This document shows, piece after piece, positions 9,268-17,618 of a stretch of DNA of 64,000 nt. The notes below the pieces were generated by a model, which was not told the DNA's origin, searched no databases, and worked only from the letters and a program-made list of their open reading frames with translations. The stretch comes from RU20A sp042610495. Lineage in GTDB: Bacteria; Pseudomonadota; Alphaproteobacteria; Rhizobiales; Rhizobiaceae. The stretch is from the NCBI RefSeq assembly GCF_042610495.1, contig NZ_JBHGAP010000001.1, forward strand, positions 868,001 through 932,000, given 5' to 3'. Within the stretch, counting starts at the first letter, position 1; every line of letters begins with the position of its first letter. A program made the translations under genes and the position numbers.

Positions 9268-9687
9268 TCATTCGTCGCGGTAGACCTTTTCGCGGCGCTC
9301 GTGGCGTTCCTGCGCCTCGATCGACAGCGTGGCGATCGGGCGGGCGTCGAGACGCTTGAGGCCGATCGGCTCGCCGGTTTCCTCGCAATAGCCGTAGGTA
9401 CCGTCATCCAGGCGCTGCAGTGCGGCGTCGATCTTGGAGATCAGCTTGCGCTGCCGGTCGCGGGCGCGAAGCTCGATGGCGCGGTCGGTCTCGGAAGAGG
9501 CACGGTCGGCGAGGTCGGGGTGGTTGGCGCTCTCTTCCGCGAGGTGGTCGAGCGTTTCGCGGGCTTCCCGAAGGATATCGTTCTTCCAGGCATTCAGCTT
9601 GGCACGAAAATAAGCCCGATGGTTGGGATTCATGAATTCTTCGTCCTCGGAGAGGACGTAGTTCCTAAGATCGATCTTCTCACTCAA
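9268..9687 (-). CDS. dksA: RNA polymerase-binding transcription factor DksA
   Basis: DksA (139 residues) enters the RNA polymerase secondary channel and, with ppGpp, adjusts transcription in the stringent response. The N-terminal half is the coiled coil (AYFRAKLNAWKNDILREA ... DLADRASSETDRAIELRARDR) whose tip carries the conserved Asp-x-x-Asp/Ala-Ser residues; the C-terminal half aligns with the zinc-finger region (YGYCEETGEPIGLKRLDARP). Of the four cysteines of E. coli DksA only the first remains; the others are Thr, Ser and Ala, as in known non-canonical alphaproteobacterial DksA proteins. The TTG start at 9687 is chosen because AGGAGA lies just upstream and because a strong promoter at 9722-9750 lies downstream of the only ATG alternative (9789). 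Confidence 0.93.
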   Translation of the reverse strand: MSEKIDLRNYVLSEDEEFMNPNHRAYFRAKLNAWKNDILREARETLDHLAEESANHPDLADRASSETDRAIELRARDRQRKLISKIDAALQRLDDGTYGYCEETGEPIGLKRLDARPIATLSIEAQERHERREKVYRDE

Positions 9688-9721
9688 CGCGATTCTCCTG
9701 AAGAACATCTCGTGTGCGCGG

Positions 9722-9750
9722 TGTATAGACCCATGAGGGTCCGCATTCAA
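9722..9750 (-). promoter_or_regulatory. Sigma-70 type promoter of dksA
   Basis: On the minus strand, TTGAAT, 17 bases, then TATACA, also readable as the rhizobial CTTGAA/CTATAC form. Transcription would start near 9715, giving a leader of about 28 bases before the TTG start and excluding the upstream ATG. Confidence 0.65.
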
Positions 9751-10149
9751 GCCTGCCAAAGCGACAGCGCGACCGGACGACACTGTCAATTCCTGAGGCT
9801 AACAGACTAATATTTCAGCAAAATTATAATCGGGTTGGAAAACTCCCTGTCCGCAACCGCGACTGCGGGGCGCGATCGGAGCGGGCTGGCGGCCAGGAGC
9901 CACAAAATCGCCCTTTATTTAAGCAGCGCAAATTTCACCCGCAAAGCGGCCCCGGTGGCCCACCGAATTCGGCCGACCGCCCCCGCCCGCCTTCGCTTTT
10001 TCGCGCGTATGGCCTTGAAATTTCTGCCGCCCGGATCGACAAAGCCCTGACGATTTGAAAGCGCCTGCGCTCAAGACCGGGAGACCCGCCCGGCACACCA
10101 CGCGTCAGGCCGCAGGATCAAGCAGACCGAAACCCGGGAAGGAGCGCCC
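9751..10149. other. Divergent intergenic region dksA / SixA-like
   Basis: Upstream spacer of both divergent genes, with an AT-rich patch at about 9808-9832. I see no RNA gene, terminator or conserved repeat in it. Confidence 0.45.
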
Positions 10150-10674
10150 ATGCCCAGCACCGAAGCCTCGCCCTTCCGCCTTTACCTGCTGCGCCACGCC
10201 CAGGCGGGCTGGGCCACCCCTGGGCAAAAGGATTTCGACCGCACGCTCGACGACACCGGCTATGCTCAGGCCGAGCTCGTCGCCGACCGCGCTGCCGACA
10301 GGGGCTTCAGGCCCGACCGCATCATCTCCTCCACTGCCGTGCGCTGCCGGGAAACGACGGAGGCCTTCCGCCGGGTGCTCGGCGAGGAAACCGACATCCA
10401 GTACACCGACGAGCTCTATGCCGCCGGGGCCGAGGCCTACCGCAACATCGCCGCCGCGCAGGACGACGTCGCCTCCCTGATGCTGGTCGGGCACAATCCC
10501 ATGATCGAGGAACTGCTGCGCGCCCTTGTCGGCGATGATGCCGCGGCGCTGCGCATCCCGCTCGGCTATCCCCCCGCCGGCCTTGCCGTCGTGGAGTTCG
10601 ATGCCCACCGTGCGCTGACCGCACCCGGACTGGCCACGCTCACCCAGTGGCTGAGCCCCCACGACCACGGCTGA
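10150..10674 (+). CDS. SixA-like histidine phosphatase
   Basis: A 174-residue member of the histidine (phosphoglycerate mutase-like) phosphatase superfamily. The catalytic motif LLRHAQAG is at residues 11-18, and a second active-site histidine lies in LMLVGHNPMIEEL. In length and motif spacing it matches SixA, which in E. coli removes phosphate from phosphohistidine of Hpt domains or the PTS protein NPr. The start is well marked by GGAAGGAG seven bases upstream. It stands alone on the plus strand before ycjX. Which phosphoprotein it acts on cannot be told from sequence; the presence of an Hpt protein 8 kb away is only suggestive. Confidence 0.82.
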   Translation: MPSTEASPFRLYLLRHAQAGWATPGQKDFDRTLDDTGYAQAELVADRAADRGFRPDRIISSTAVRCRETTEAFRRVLGEETDIQYTDELYAAGAEAYRNIAAAQDDVASLMLVGHNPMIEELLRALVGDDAAALRIPLGYPPAGLAVVEFDAHRALTAPGLATLTQWLSPHDHG

Positions 10675-10824
10675 CGCACCGCCGGGCGCACCTGGCCTCC
10701 CGCCGTCCTGCCGCTCCTTCTTGCCCGGCCGCTTTGATGTCGCGCCCGGCCTTCCTATATGCAGGGTCAGTGAAACCGCAGCCATCCCCCGCGCTGCCAT
10801 GAGCCTTTCCGGATCCTTCGCCCC

Positions 10825-12300
10825 GTGGCCAGCTTTCTCCATACCCTGCGCAACGATGCCCGCCTCGTCATCGACAACATCGCCGACCGCGCCGCAAACC
10901 TCACCGATCCCGCCATCCGCCTCGGCGTGACGGGCCTGTCGCGCGCCGGCAAGACGGTGTTCATCTCTTCGCTGGTCCACAATCTCCTGAATGACGGCCG
11001 CATCCCGGTCTTCGAGCCCATCCGCTCGGGCCGGGTGTCCAAGGTGCGGCTGGAGCCGCAGCCGGACGACGCCGTGCCGCGCTTCCAGTACGAGGATCAC
11101 GTGAAGGCGCTGGTGCGCGACCGCATCTGGCCGGATTCGACCCGCGCCGTCTCGCAACTGCGCCTCACCTTCGACTACCAGAGCGCCAGCGGCTGGAACC
11201 GCATGTTCTCGCCCGGCCGCCTGTCGGTCGATATCGTCGACTATCCCGGCGAATGGCTGCTCGATCTGCCGCTCCTGTCGCAGGACTACGCCACCTTCAG
11301 CCGCAACACGGTGGAACTGGCCCGCCGGGGCATCCGCGCCGATCACTCCGGCGCCTTTCTGGCGCTTGCCGCCAGCCTCGATCCGGCGGCCGAGGGACAG
11401 GAGGACGATGCCCGCCGGCTCGCCGCCGCCTTTACCGATTACCTCGCCGGCTGCCGGGCCGATCGCCGCACGCTCGCCGCGCTGCCGCCTGGCCGCTTCC
11501 TGATGCCCGGCGATCTCGAGGGATCACCGGCGCTGACCTTCGCCCCGCTGTCCGATCTGCCGGATGAAAAACCGGCGAAAGGCAGCCTGCATGCGATGAT
11601 GGAGCGCCGCTACGAGGCCTACAAGACCCATGTGGTGGAGCCTTTCTTCCGCGAGCACTTCGCCCGTCTCGATCGCCAGATCGTGCTGGTCGATGCGCTG
11701 CAGGCCATCAATGGCGGACCGGAATCGCTGGCCGACCTCGAAAGCGCGCTCGGCGACGTGCTCGCCACCTTCCGTCCCGGCCGGAACTCGTTTCTTTCCT
11801 CCTTGCTCACGCGCCGCATCGACAAGGTGCTGATCGCCGCCACCAAGGCCGATCACCTGCACCACGAAAGCCACGACCGGCTGGAGAAGATCACGCGCCG
11901 CATCGTCGCCCGCGCCATCGACCGCATCGGGCTGTCCGGCGCCGGCATCGAGGTGATGGCGATCGCCTCGGTGCGCGCCACCCGCGAGGCAACGGTGCGC
12001 CACGACGGCCAGACGCTGCCGGTCATTGTCGGCAATCCCATCGCCGGCGAGACGATCAATGGCGAAAGTTTCGATGGCGATACGAAAACAGCCATATTTC
12101 CCGGTGACTTGCCGGAAAATCCGGACTCACTTTTCGAACGGTCGGACTCAACCTCTGAGGATATCGCCCGCATGGGTCTGAATTTCGTGCGCTTTCGCCC
12201 GCCGCACATCGAAGAGACGGCCGGCGGGCTGAAACTGTCCGTGCCGCATATCCGGCTCGACCGCGCCATGCAGTTCCTGATGGGAGACCGTCTCGCATGA
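10825..12300 (+). CDS. ycjX: YcjX family GTPase-like protein
   Basis: A 491-residue cytoplasmic P-loop protein of the YcjX family (DUF463). The Walker A motif is GLSRAGKT at residues 37-44, and VDYPGEWLLDL is the Walker B-like segment. In enterobacteria ycjX is co-transcribed with ycjF under phage-shock or stress control; its biochemical role is not settled, though nucleotide binding is expected. GTG at 10825 is the only start that keeps the normal N-terminus (MASFLHTLRND); an ATG 26 bases upstream is out of frame. The gene overlaps ycjF by ATGA, so the two are coupled, as in most Rhizobiales. Confidence 0.9.
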   Translation: MASFLHTLRNDARLVIDNIADRAANLTDPAIRLGVTGLSRAGKTVFISSLVHNLLNDGRIPVFEPIRSGRVSKVRLEPQPDDAVPRFQYEDHVKALVRDRIWPDSTRAVSQLRLTFDYQSASGWNRMFSPGRLSVDIVDYPGEWLLDLPLLSQDYATFSRNTVELARRGIRADHSGAFLALAASLDPAAEGQEDDARRLAAAFTDYLAGCRADRRTLAALPPGRFLMPGDLEGSPALTFAPLSDLPDEKPAKGSLHAMMERRYEAYKTHVVEPFFREHFARLDRQIVLVDALQAINGGPESLADLESALGDVLATFRPGRNSFLSSLLTRRIDKVLIAATKADHLHHESHDRLEKITRRIVARAIDRIGLSGAGIEVMAIASVRATREATVRHDGQTLPVIVGNPIAGETINGESFDGDTKTAIFPGDLPENPDSLFERSDSTSEDIARMGLNFVRFRPPHIEETAGGLKLSVPHIRLDRAMQFLMGDRLA

Positions 12301-13355
12301 CCAGCGATAGCGACACCCCGCGCCGCCGCCCCGCCGCCATCCGCCTCGATGATCAGCAGGCGGAACCGGTGCGCGTCAGCGCCGAACCGGCCGCGCCCCG
12401 CAAGCCCGCCGCCTTCGACGAGCGGCTGGCCGAAATCGCCGCCGACCAGGACATCTTTGACGACGCCCTGCCGCCTGTCGTTCCGCCGCGCCGCCGCCGC
12501 GCGCCCTTCGCCTCGATTGCGCTTGGGGGCCTCGGCATTCTCGTGTCGCTCGGCATTGGTCTCTGGATCGACGGGCTGATTGCCGATCTCTTCGCCCGCG
12601 CCGAGTGGCTGGGCTATGTCGCGCTCGCCGCCGCCACGCTCGCCGTGCTCGGCGTTGTCGCCATCGCCATCCGCGAATTCCTCGGCCTGCGCCGCCTTGC
12701 CACCGTGCAGGACATCAAGGCCGACCTCGCCGCCGAGCGCCTCAAGGGCACGCCGAAGACGGCCCGCGCCGAGATCGACCGCCTCGCCGCCTTCATCGCC
12801 CACCGGCCCGAAACCGCGGCCGGCCGGGCGCGGCTGAAGGAAAGCGACGGCGACATCATCGACGCCGCCGATCTCGTCGATCTCGCCGAGCGCGAACTGC
12901 TCGCGCCGCTTGACCGGATCGCCAAGCGCATGACGCTGGATGCTGCCAAGCGTGTTTCGGTCGTCACCGCCGTCAGCCCGCGCGCCATCGTCGATCTCGC
13001 CTATGTCGGCTTCGAGGCCGTGCGCCTGGTACGCGGCATGGCCGAACTCTATGGCGGCCGTCCCGGCACCTTCGGCATGCTCCGGCTGATGCGCGACGTG
13101 CTGGCGCATCTGGCCGTCACCGGCTCGATTGCGGTGGGCGACAGTCTCGTGCAGGAAGTCGTCGGCCACGGCATCGCCTCGCGGCTTTCGGCCAAGCTCG
13201 GCGAAGGCGTGATCAACGGCCTGATGACGGCGCGCATCGGCATTGCCGCCATGGATCTCTGCCGCCCCGTCGCCTTCTCCGCCCTGCCGCGCCCGCGCGT
13301 CGCCGACGTGATGGCGGAAATCTCGCCGCTCGGCCGCGATCGCAAATCCGGCTGA
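12297..13355 (+). CDS. ycjF: YcjF family inner-membrane protein (TIGR01620)
   Basis: A 352-residue membrane protein of the YcjF/TIGR01620 family, partner of YcjX. An Arg/Pro/Ala-rich cytoplasmic N-terminus (about 1-60) is followed by two membrane spans (about 63-85 and 100-122) and a helical C-terminal domain containing the family stretch PRAIVDLAYVGFEAVRLVRGMAEL. Start and upstream stop overlap by four bases, so it is translated with ycjX. The pair probably forms a membrane-anchored NTPase unit; this is inferred from conserved pairing. Confidence 0.88.
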   Translation: MTSDSDTPRRRPAAIRLDDQQAEPVRVSAEPAAPRKPAAFDERLAEIAADQDIFDDALPPVVPPRRRRAPFASIALGGLGILVSLGIGLWIDGLIADLFARAEWLGYVALAAATLAVLGVVAIAIREFLGLRRLATVQDIKADLAAERLKGTPKTARAEIDRLAAFIAHRPETAAGRARLKESDGDIIDAADLVDLAERELLAPLDRIAKRMTLDAAKRVSVVTAVSPRAIVDLAYVGFEAVRLVRGMAELYGGRPGTFGMLRLMRDVLAHLAVTGSIAVGDSLVQEVVGHGIASRLSAKLGEGVINGLMTARIGIAAMDLCRPVAFSALPRPRVADVMAEISPLGRDRKSG

Positions 13356-13467
13356 CGCGGCGACCGGCGGCGGTGTTGCAGGAAAGCCGCAGGCCTCCTG
13401 CCAGCCTGTGGAAAGCACCGTGCCTGGCCCTTTTGCCGGCCGCGCCGCCCCCGCGCGAAACCGTCCA

Positions 13468-13475
13468 TTAACCAT
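13468..13475 (+). promoter_or_regulatory. CtrA-like half-site TTAACCAT
   Basis: An exact TTAACCAT, the canonical CtrA half-site, lies 52 bases before the start of the small secreted-protein gene. An 8-base match alone is weak, but the window is GC-rich and encodes CckA, the kinase upstream of CtrA. Confidence 0.3.
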
Positions 13476-13526
13476 TCTCGATCAAATGTCGATGCTACGA
13501 AAGCCGTCGAACATCAAGGATCGTTC

Positions 13527-14081
13527 ATGTATTCGCGCACTTCTTTGGTTGCCCGCATCCTGGCGGCAGCAGTTCTGTCCGGCGTTTCGCTGGCATCCGC
13601 AACGGGCCATGCCGCCGGCAGCGACAAGGCCTTCTTCGACCGCGTCTCCGGCCAGTGGAAGGGCCCGGGCGAGATCGTCGCCGGCAAGTACAAGGGCACC
13701 AAGTTCACCTGCGAACTGACCGGCGCTTCCATCGACCAGGGTCCGGCCGGCCTGAAGATGGACGGTTTCTGCCGCGTCGGCGTCTTCAAGCAGCCGATGA
13801 CCGCCACCATCCAGCGCGGCGGCAAGAGCTACAAGGGCACCTTCCTGGACGGTTCCGACGGCAAGGGCCTCGACGTCATTTCCGGCAATGTCGGCAAGGA
13901 CAAGGTCGTCGTCGGCATCAACCGCAAGAAGCTGAACGGCGCCATGATCGCCCGCCTTGCAGACGATCGCACCATGAACATCACCATCTCGGTCAAAGTC
14001 GAGGAAACCATGGTCCCGGTCATCGGCGTCAGCCTGACCCGCCAGGTTGACGAGATCGCCGTCGGCTCGATCAAGCCGTAA
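13527..14081 (+). CDS. Small secreted protein of unknown function
   Basis: A 184-residue protein that I do not recognise. It has a clear signal peptide (MYSRTSLVARILAAAVLSGV, likely cleaved after ATGHAAG at about residue 30), so it is exported. The mature part contains FFDRVSGQWKGPGEIVAGKY, a lipocalin/DUF-like beta-rich start, and many Gly/Lys strands with two cysteines (in FTCELTG and FCRVG) that could form a disulphide. AAGGAT lies 6 bases before the ATG. It is a single-gene unit: a CtrA-like half-site lies upstream and a strong terminator follows 27 bases after the stop. Low codon oddity, so it looks native. Confidence 0.8.
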   Translation: MYSRTSLVARILAAAVLSGVSLASATGHAAGSDKAFFDRVSGQWKGPGEIVAGKYKGTKFTCELTGASIDQGPAGLKMDGFCRVGVFKQPMTATIQRGGKSYKGTFLDGSDGKGLDVISGNVGKDKVVVGINRKKLNGAMIARLADDRTMNITISVKVEETMVPVIGVSLTRQVDEIAVGSIKP

Positions 14082-14108
14082 GATCTTACAGAAGACCCTG
14101 CCCCGAAG

Positions 14109-14133
14109 CCCGGCGTTCGCGCCGGGTTTTTCG
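14109..14133 (+). terminator. Rho-independent terminator
   Basis: CCCGGCG, TTCG tetraloop, CGCCGGG, then TTTTTCG. It ends the transcript of the small secreted-protein gene. Confidence 0.85.
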
Positions 14134-14234
14134 TTTGCGGGTGGTGACGCGACGCATCTGGTTCACGACCTGATGACGCCGCGGAAAAATCTTGGGAAAG
14201 CTATGCGCGCATCCTCTCATCAACGGCGAATCCC

Positions 14235-14340
14235 TCTCCACCCGGTCATCCTCGGGCTTGACCCGAGGATCCACAGCCACGCCCGTGAATGCCTGAAAGG
14301 ATGGATCCTCGGGTCAAGCCCGAGGATGACCGGGTGGAGA
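14235..14340. repeat. Paired REP-like element, perfect 39-bp inverted repeat
   Basis: Two REP-like palindromes in opposite orientation. Bases 14235-14273 are the exact reverse complement of 14302-14340, separated by 28 bases, and each arm itself folds (ATCCTCGGG / CCCGAGGAT). It lies between convergent genes and could also act as a bidirectional transcription barrier. Confidence 0.85.
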
Positions 14341-14456
14341 GGTAGGACCGCACTGGAACGCGATGCCGAAGCTGATAGCCTCGCATCCTGAGTTTCCCTG
14401 CCTGCAAGCCAGGTTTTCGTATCCCGCAGCGCGCTGCGCCCCGCCGAGGGCCGCCG

Positions 14457-14981
14457 CTAAGCCCGCTGCCACCAGCCGCAATCGGCATCCGCCACCTCGA
14501 TGCCCGCCTTGTCAACGGCCGCCAGCCAGTCGGTCACCGATCGCCCACCCACCATGCCGTCGGGGAAGATGTCGGCGAGTGGCATCAGCACGAAGGCGCG
14601 CTCGGTCATGCGCGGATGCGGCACGGTCAGCCGCTCGCTGGCGATCGCGGCCTCGCCCCAGAGCAGCACGTCGATGTCGATGGTGCGCGGCCCCCAGCGC
14701 TCGATGCGCTCGCGTTTCATGCTGCGCTCGATGTCGAGCCCGACATCCAGCAGCGCCTCCGGCTGAAGCGCGGTTTCGACGAGCGCGCAGGCATTGAAGA
14801 ACCATGCCTGGTCTGTCTTCCCCCAGGGCGGCGTTCGATAGAGGCGGGAAACGGCGGTGACGGACGTATCGGCCCGCCCGTCCAGGGCCCGAAGCGCCCG
14901 CGCCATCGCCGCGACGGGATCGCCGATATTGCCGCCAAGCCCGAGCGCGGCCCTGACGACGGGTTCGGATGCCATCGTCAC
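14457..14981 (-). CDS. folK: 2-amino-4-hydroxy-6-hydroxymethyldihydropteridine pyrophosphokinase
   Basis: FolK (HPPK, 174 residues) transfers pyrophosphate from ATP to 6-hydroxymethyl-dihydropterin, the step before dihydropteroate synthase in folate synthesis. The start shows LGLGGNIGDP, and the signature RWGPRTIDIDVLLWG (R-x2-PR-x-x-D-x-D) and HPRMTERAFVL carry the ATP/Mg and pterin-binding residues. It is the last gene of the minus-strand cluster folP-folB-folK and overlaps folB by four bases (ATGA), implying coupled translation. Length is normal. Confidence 0.95.
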   Translation of the reverse strand: MTMASEPVVRAALGLGGNIGDPVAAMARALRALDGRADTSVTAVSRLYRTPPWGKTDQAWFFNACALVETALQPEALLDVGLDIERSMKRERIERWGPRTIDIDVLLWGEAAIASERLTVPHPRMTERAFVLMPLADIFPDGMVGGRSVTDWLAAVDKAGIEVADADCGWWQRA

Positions 14982-15349
14982 GGGGAAACGTGCTCGACGG
15001 TCACCTCGACATAATCGAGCACGCCGGGCACCGGTGCGTTCGGCTTGCGGATCGACACCTTCGCGCGGCGCACCTGCGGGAAGGTCGAACAGAGCATGCG
15101 CGCCACCTCGTGTGCCAGCGCCTCGATCAGGTAGTAGCGCCGCCCGGTGATGATCTTCTCGATCTCGGTGAAGGCGATGCCGTAATGCACGGTATCCTCG
15201 ATCGCATCGTTTTCGAGCGCGCTGCCCGGCGTCACGTCCATCTCCGCATCGACGAAGAAGCGCTGGCCGAGAAATTCCTCCTCGTCATGCACGCCGTGGC
15301 GGGCAAAGAAGGCGCAGTTCTTGAGCGTGATCTTGTAAGTCGTGGTCAT
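14978..15349 (-). CDS. folB: Dihydroneopterin aldolase
   Basis: FolB (123 residues) cleaves 7,8-dihydroneopterin to 6-hydroxymethyl-dihydropterin and glycolaldehyde in the cytoplasm. Family features include LKNCAFFARHGVHDEEEFLGQRF at the N-terminus, with the conserved HGV and Glu, and the basic segment RRYYLIEALAHEVARML. It sits between folP (67 bases upstream) and folK (4-base overlap), the common rhizobial order, so the enzyme series is encoded in one transcript. Size is typical. Confidence 0.95.
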   Translation of the reverse strand: MTTTYKITLKNCAFFARHGVHDEEEFLGQRFFVDAEMDVTPGSALENDAIEDTVHYGIAFTEIEKIITGRRYYLIEALAHEVARMLCSTFPQVRRAKVSIRKPNAPVPGVLDYVEVTVEHVSP

Positions 15350-15415
15350 CGCACGCCCTCTTCCATTTCAACTGTCGCGGCCTTTGTTTCCCGGAACCAC
15401 CGGACCGCCTCCGCG

Positions 15416-16270
15416 CTATGACACAAGTCGGTGCGCCAGCATAGCATCCGCAACCGCCAGCGCGTCCCTGTTGATTGCGACATCATGCACCCGGAATACC
15501 GCCGCGCCCGCTGCCCGCAGCAGCGCCGTGGTGGCCGCAGTCGCCACATCGCGTTCGCCCGCCTCCCGGCCCGTCACGGCGCCGAGAAACCGTTTGCGCG
15601 AGGTGCCGACGAGCCAGGGCCGGCCAAACCGGTGCAACGCCCCGAACCGCGCCATCAGCGACAGGTTCTCATCGGCATCCTTGGCAAAGCCGAAACCGGG
15701 ATCGAGCACGATCTGCCCGTCCGCAATGCCGGCGGCCGCCGCGATCTCCAGCGAGCGATCGAGAAACGCAATCTGGTCGGCGATGACGTCGGCGAGCTTC
15801 TCGCGTCCGCGCCCGGTATGCATGATGCAGAGCCCGGCCCCGTGCCGTGCCGCAACGCCGGCAATGTCGGGCTCGCGCTGCAGCCCGTGCACGTCGTTGA
15901 CGATATGCGCGCCTGCGGCGACCGCCAGGTCAGCCGTCTCCGCGCGGTAGGTGTCGATCGAAAGGATCGCATCCGGAAGCCGCGCGCTGAGCGCCGCGAT
16001 GACCGGCAGCACGCGCGCCTGCTCCTCGGCCGCCGTCACGGGTGCCGCATCCGGCCTGGTCGATTCGCCGCCGATGTCGAGAATGGCAGCGCCCGCCGCA
16101 TGCGCCGCGACAGCAGACGCAACCGCCGTCTCCAGCGCAAAATTGACTCCGCCATCGGAAAAGCTGTCGGGCGTGACATTGATGATCGCCATCAGCACGC
16201 CCGTCGGCCCGAGCGTCAGCGAACGCTGATGCGCAAGTGTCCAGGTAAAGGGAAGGAAGGGATCGACCAT
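15416..16270 (-). CDS. folP: Dihydropteroate synthase
   Basis: FolP (284 residues) joins 6-hydroxymethyl-dihydropterin pyrophosphate with p-aminobenzoate to make dihydropteroate; it is the sulfonamide target. Both signatures are clear: INVTPDSFSDGG and DIGGESTRPDA near the N-terminus, then VLDPGFGFAKDADEN and WLVGTSRKRFLG. The ATG at 16270 (MVDPFLPFTW) gives the normal length; in-frame ATGs at 16321 and 16336 would add 17-22 residues unlike the family, and no start has a strong ribosome site, so the exact start is uncertain. It is the first gene of the fol cluster. Confidence 0.92.
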   Translation of the reverse strand: MVDPFLPFTWTLAHQRSLTLGPTGVLMAIINVTPDSFSDGGVNFALETAVASAVAAHAAGAAILDIGGESTRPDAAPVTAAEEQARVLPVIAALSARLPDAILSIDTYRAETADLAVAAGAHIVNDVHGLQREPDIAGVAARHGAGLCIMHTGRGREKLADVIADQIAFLDRSLEIAAAAGIADGQIVLDPGFGFAKDADENLSLMARFGALHRFGRPWLVGTSRKRFLGAVTGREAGERDVATAATTALLRAAGAAVFRVHDVAINRDALAVADAMLAHRLVS

Positions 16271-16371
16271 CAAAGATCCGGGACCAGGGCCGCGTGAAAC
16301 GGAATGTCTATTGCTTTGCATGAGCCTATGCCCCAAGCTTTATGCAAGTTCAATCGTGCCGAGCCATCCCG

Positions 16372-17004
16372 ATGCGTCGCTTTCGTTTCTTGTCCGCCGC
16401 ACTCGCCGCGCTGCTTGTCGTCTCCACGGCAGCACCCGCCGGTGCCGAACTGCGCTTTTCCAAGAGCTTTTCCTATTTCTCCGTCGGCGGCACCACCGCC
16501 GCCGAGCTGGATGGCGCCCTATCCCGCGAGGGGCCGCTGATGAAATCGACCGGCGCCCGCCATCCCGGCGCCACCCGCATCAAGTTCGGCGGCTCCGTCA
16601 CCTATGTCAGCCGCGGCGGGAAATGCGCCGTCGGCAAGGCCGTGGTGACGCTCAACACCCGCATCATCCTGCCGCGCTGGGTAAACCGCAAGCGCGCCAA
16701 CCCGGATCTGGCACTCGTCTGGGATACGCTTTCGGCCGACATCAAGCGGCACGAGGAGCGCCACGCCGAAATCGCCCGCAACTACGCCCGCACGCTGGAA
16801 ACCACCCTGCAGAACCTCCGCCCCCAGACCGATTGCACCGAAATGCAGGCGCTGGTGGCACGCGAGAGCGAAAAGGCCGTGGCCGAACACGACAAGGATC
16901 AGGCCCGCTTCGACCGCTCGGAGGCCATCAACTTCGACCGCCGCATGATCCGCCTGCTCCAGTACCGCCTGGACACGATCAAGCGCCAGCAGGCACAACA
17001 GTAA
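16372..17004 (+). CDS. Secreted DUF922 protein, putative Zn protease
   Basis: A 210-residue exported protein. The N-terminus (MRRFRFLSAALAALLVVSTAAPAGA) is a signal peptide cleaved about residue 25. The mature part fits the DUF922 family, predicted secreted zinc-dependent proteases, with HEERH at 127-131 matching the HExxH metal-protease motif and two cysteines (GGKCAVG, TDCTEM) that may pair. The C-terminal third is a charged helix. The start at 16372 begins exactly at the signal peptide; an upstream in-frame ATG at 16342 would add ten polar residues. Protease activity is predicted from the motif, not shown. Confidence 0.8.
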   Translation: MRRFRFLSAALAALLVVSTAAPAGAELRFSKSFSYFSVGGTTAAELDGALSREGPLMKSTGARHPGATRIKFGGSVTYVSRGGKCAVGKAVVTLNTRIILPRWVNRKRANPDLALVWDTLSADIKRHEERHAEIARNYARTLETTLQNLRPQTDCTEMQALVARESEKAVAEHDKDQARFDRSEAINFDRRMIRLLQYRLDTIKRQQAQQ

Positions 17005-17309
17005 GCCGCCGCGCACCGCCTCGGGCGGCATCGCCGGCCGAATCATCGGCCGAAGCGTTTGCGTAAGTCAAAACTGACGTATTCGCAGCCGATTTGCTGC
17101 CTTGCCCCACATATCACCGCGCCTTGCGCCGTGGTGGAAAGACAGTCAAATCAGATTCTTGGCGCGCCATGCCCCGGTTGATGGCACCGCAAACCCCTGT
17201 GACACAGGCTGTTGCGCATCGCCAGTATTTCACCAGTCATTTCTAGCGATAGTAAAACGTCAAATCGGCGTGTATCTTTCAAAGCATAGTCAGCGTTGAT
17301 CAGAAGCGA
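17005..17309. other. Intergenic region, no gene seen
   Basis: About 300 bases after the DUF922 gene, lower in GC than its surroundings. No open frame with coding character or terminator was found; it probably holds the promoter of the candidate small RNA downstream. Confidence 0.4.
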
Positions 17310-17536
17310 TGCCGGTTTGACAGACAACCGGAACAGGCTCTGACGGGAGATGTTGTCCCCGGCGCTGCAATGGCTTCGACATACTTTAACGAATGCTTGT
17401 GCGCGCTCGCGCCTCGGCTTCGCATGCGTGTCCGTGTTCTCCTGGCGTGTCCTAATGCGTGAGATGCTCCCTCCCTCATCATCACGCGACGCGCCCGCCT
17501 GGCCTCGCTGGTCCTCGACCTGCGAGGCTTTTTTTT
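17310..17536 (+). ncRNA. Candidate trans-acting small RNA
   Basis: A 230-base stretch with no credible protein that ends in a strong intrinsic terminator. It contains a GCTCGCGCC-type stem region and the pyrimidine tract CTCCCTCCCTC (17468-17478), an anti-Shine-Dalgarno sequence often exposed in rhizobial regulatory RNAs. TTGACA at 17317 could be a -35 box, but no good -10 element follows at the right distance, so the 5' end is unknown; the true transcript may start nearer 17390. I cannot assign it to a named RNA family. Confidence 0.45.
17502..17536 (+). terminator. Rho-independent terminator of candidate sRNA
   Basis: GCCTCGC, 13-base loop, GCGAGGC, followed by eight T. There is no plus-strand coding gene within 490 bases upstream, so it must end a non-coding transcript. 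Confidence 0.8.
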
Positions 17537-17618
17537 GCGCGCATAACGCAACACGCCACCTGAATGAAATCCGGGTGGCACGATCATCGGCAGATGAAAA
17601 GAATGGATGCGGCAGGCC

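Noticed and set aside
17310..17536. tmRNA, RNase P RNA or 4.5S RNA
   Set aside because: None of the hallmark sequences of these RNAs (tRNA-like ends, GAGGAAAGTCC core, SRP GGAAG/AGCA loop) are present.
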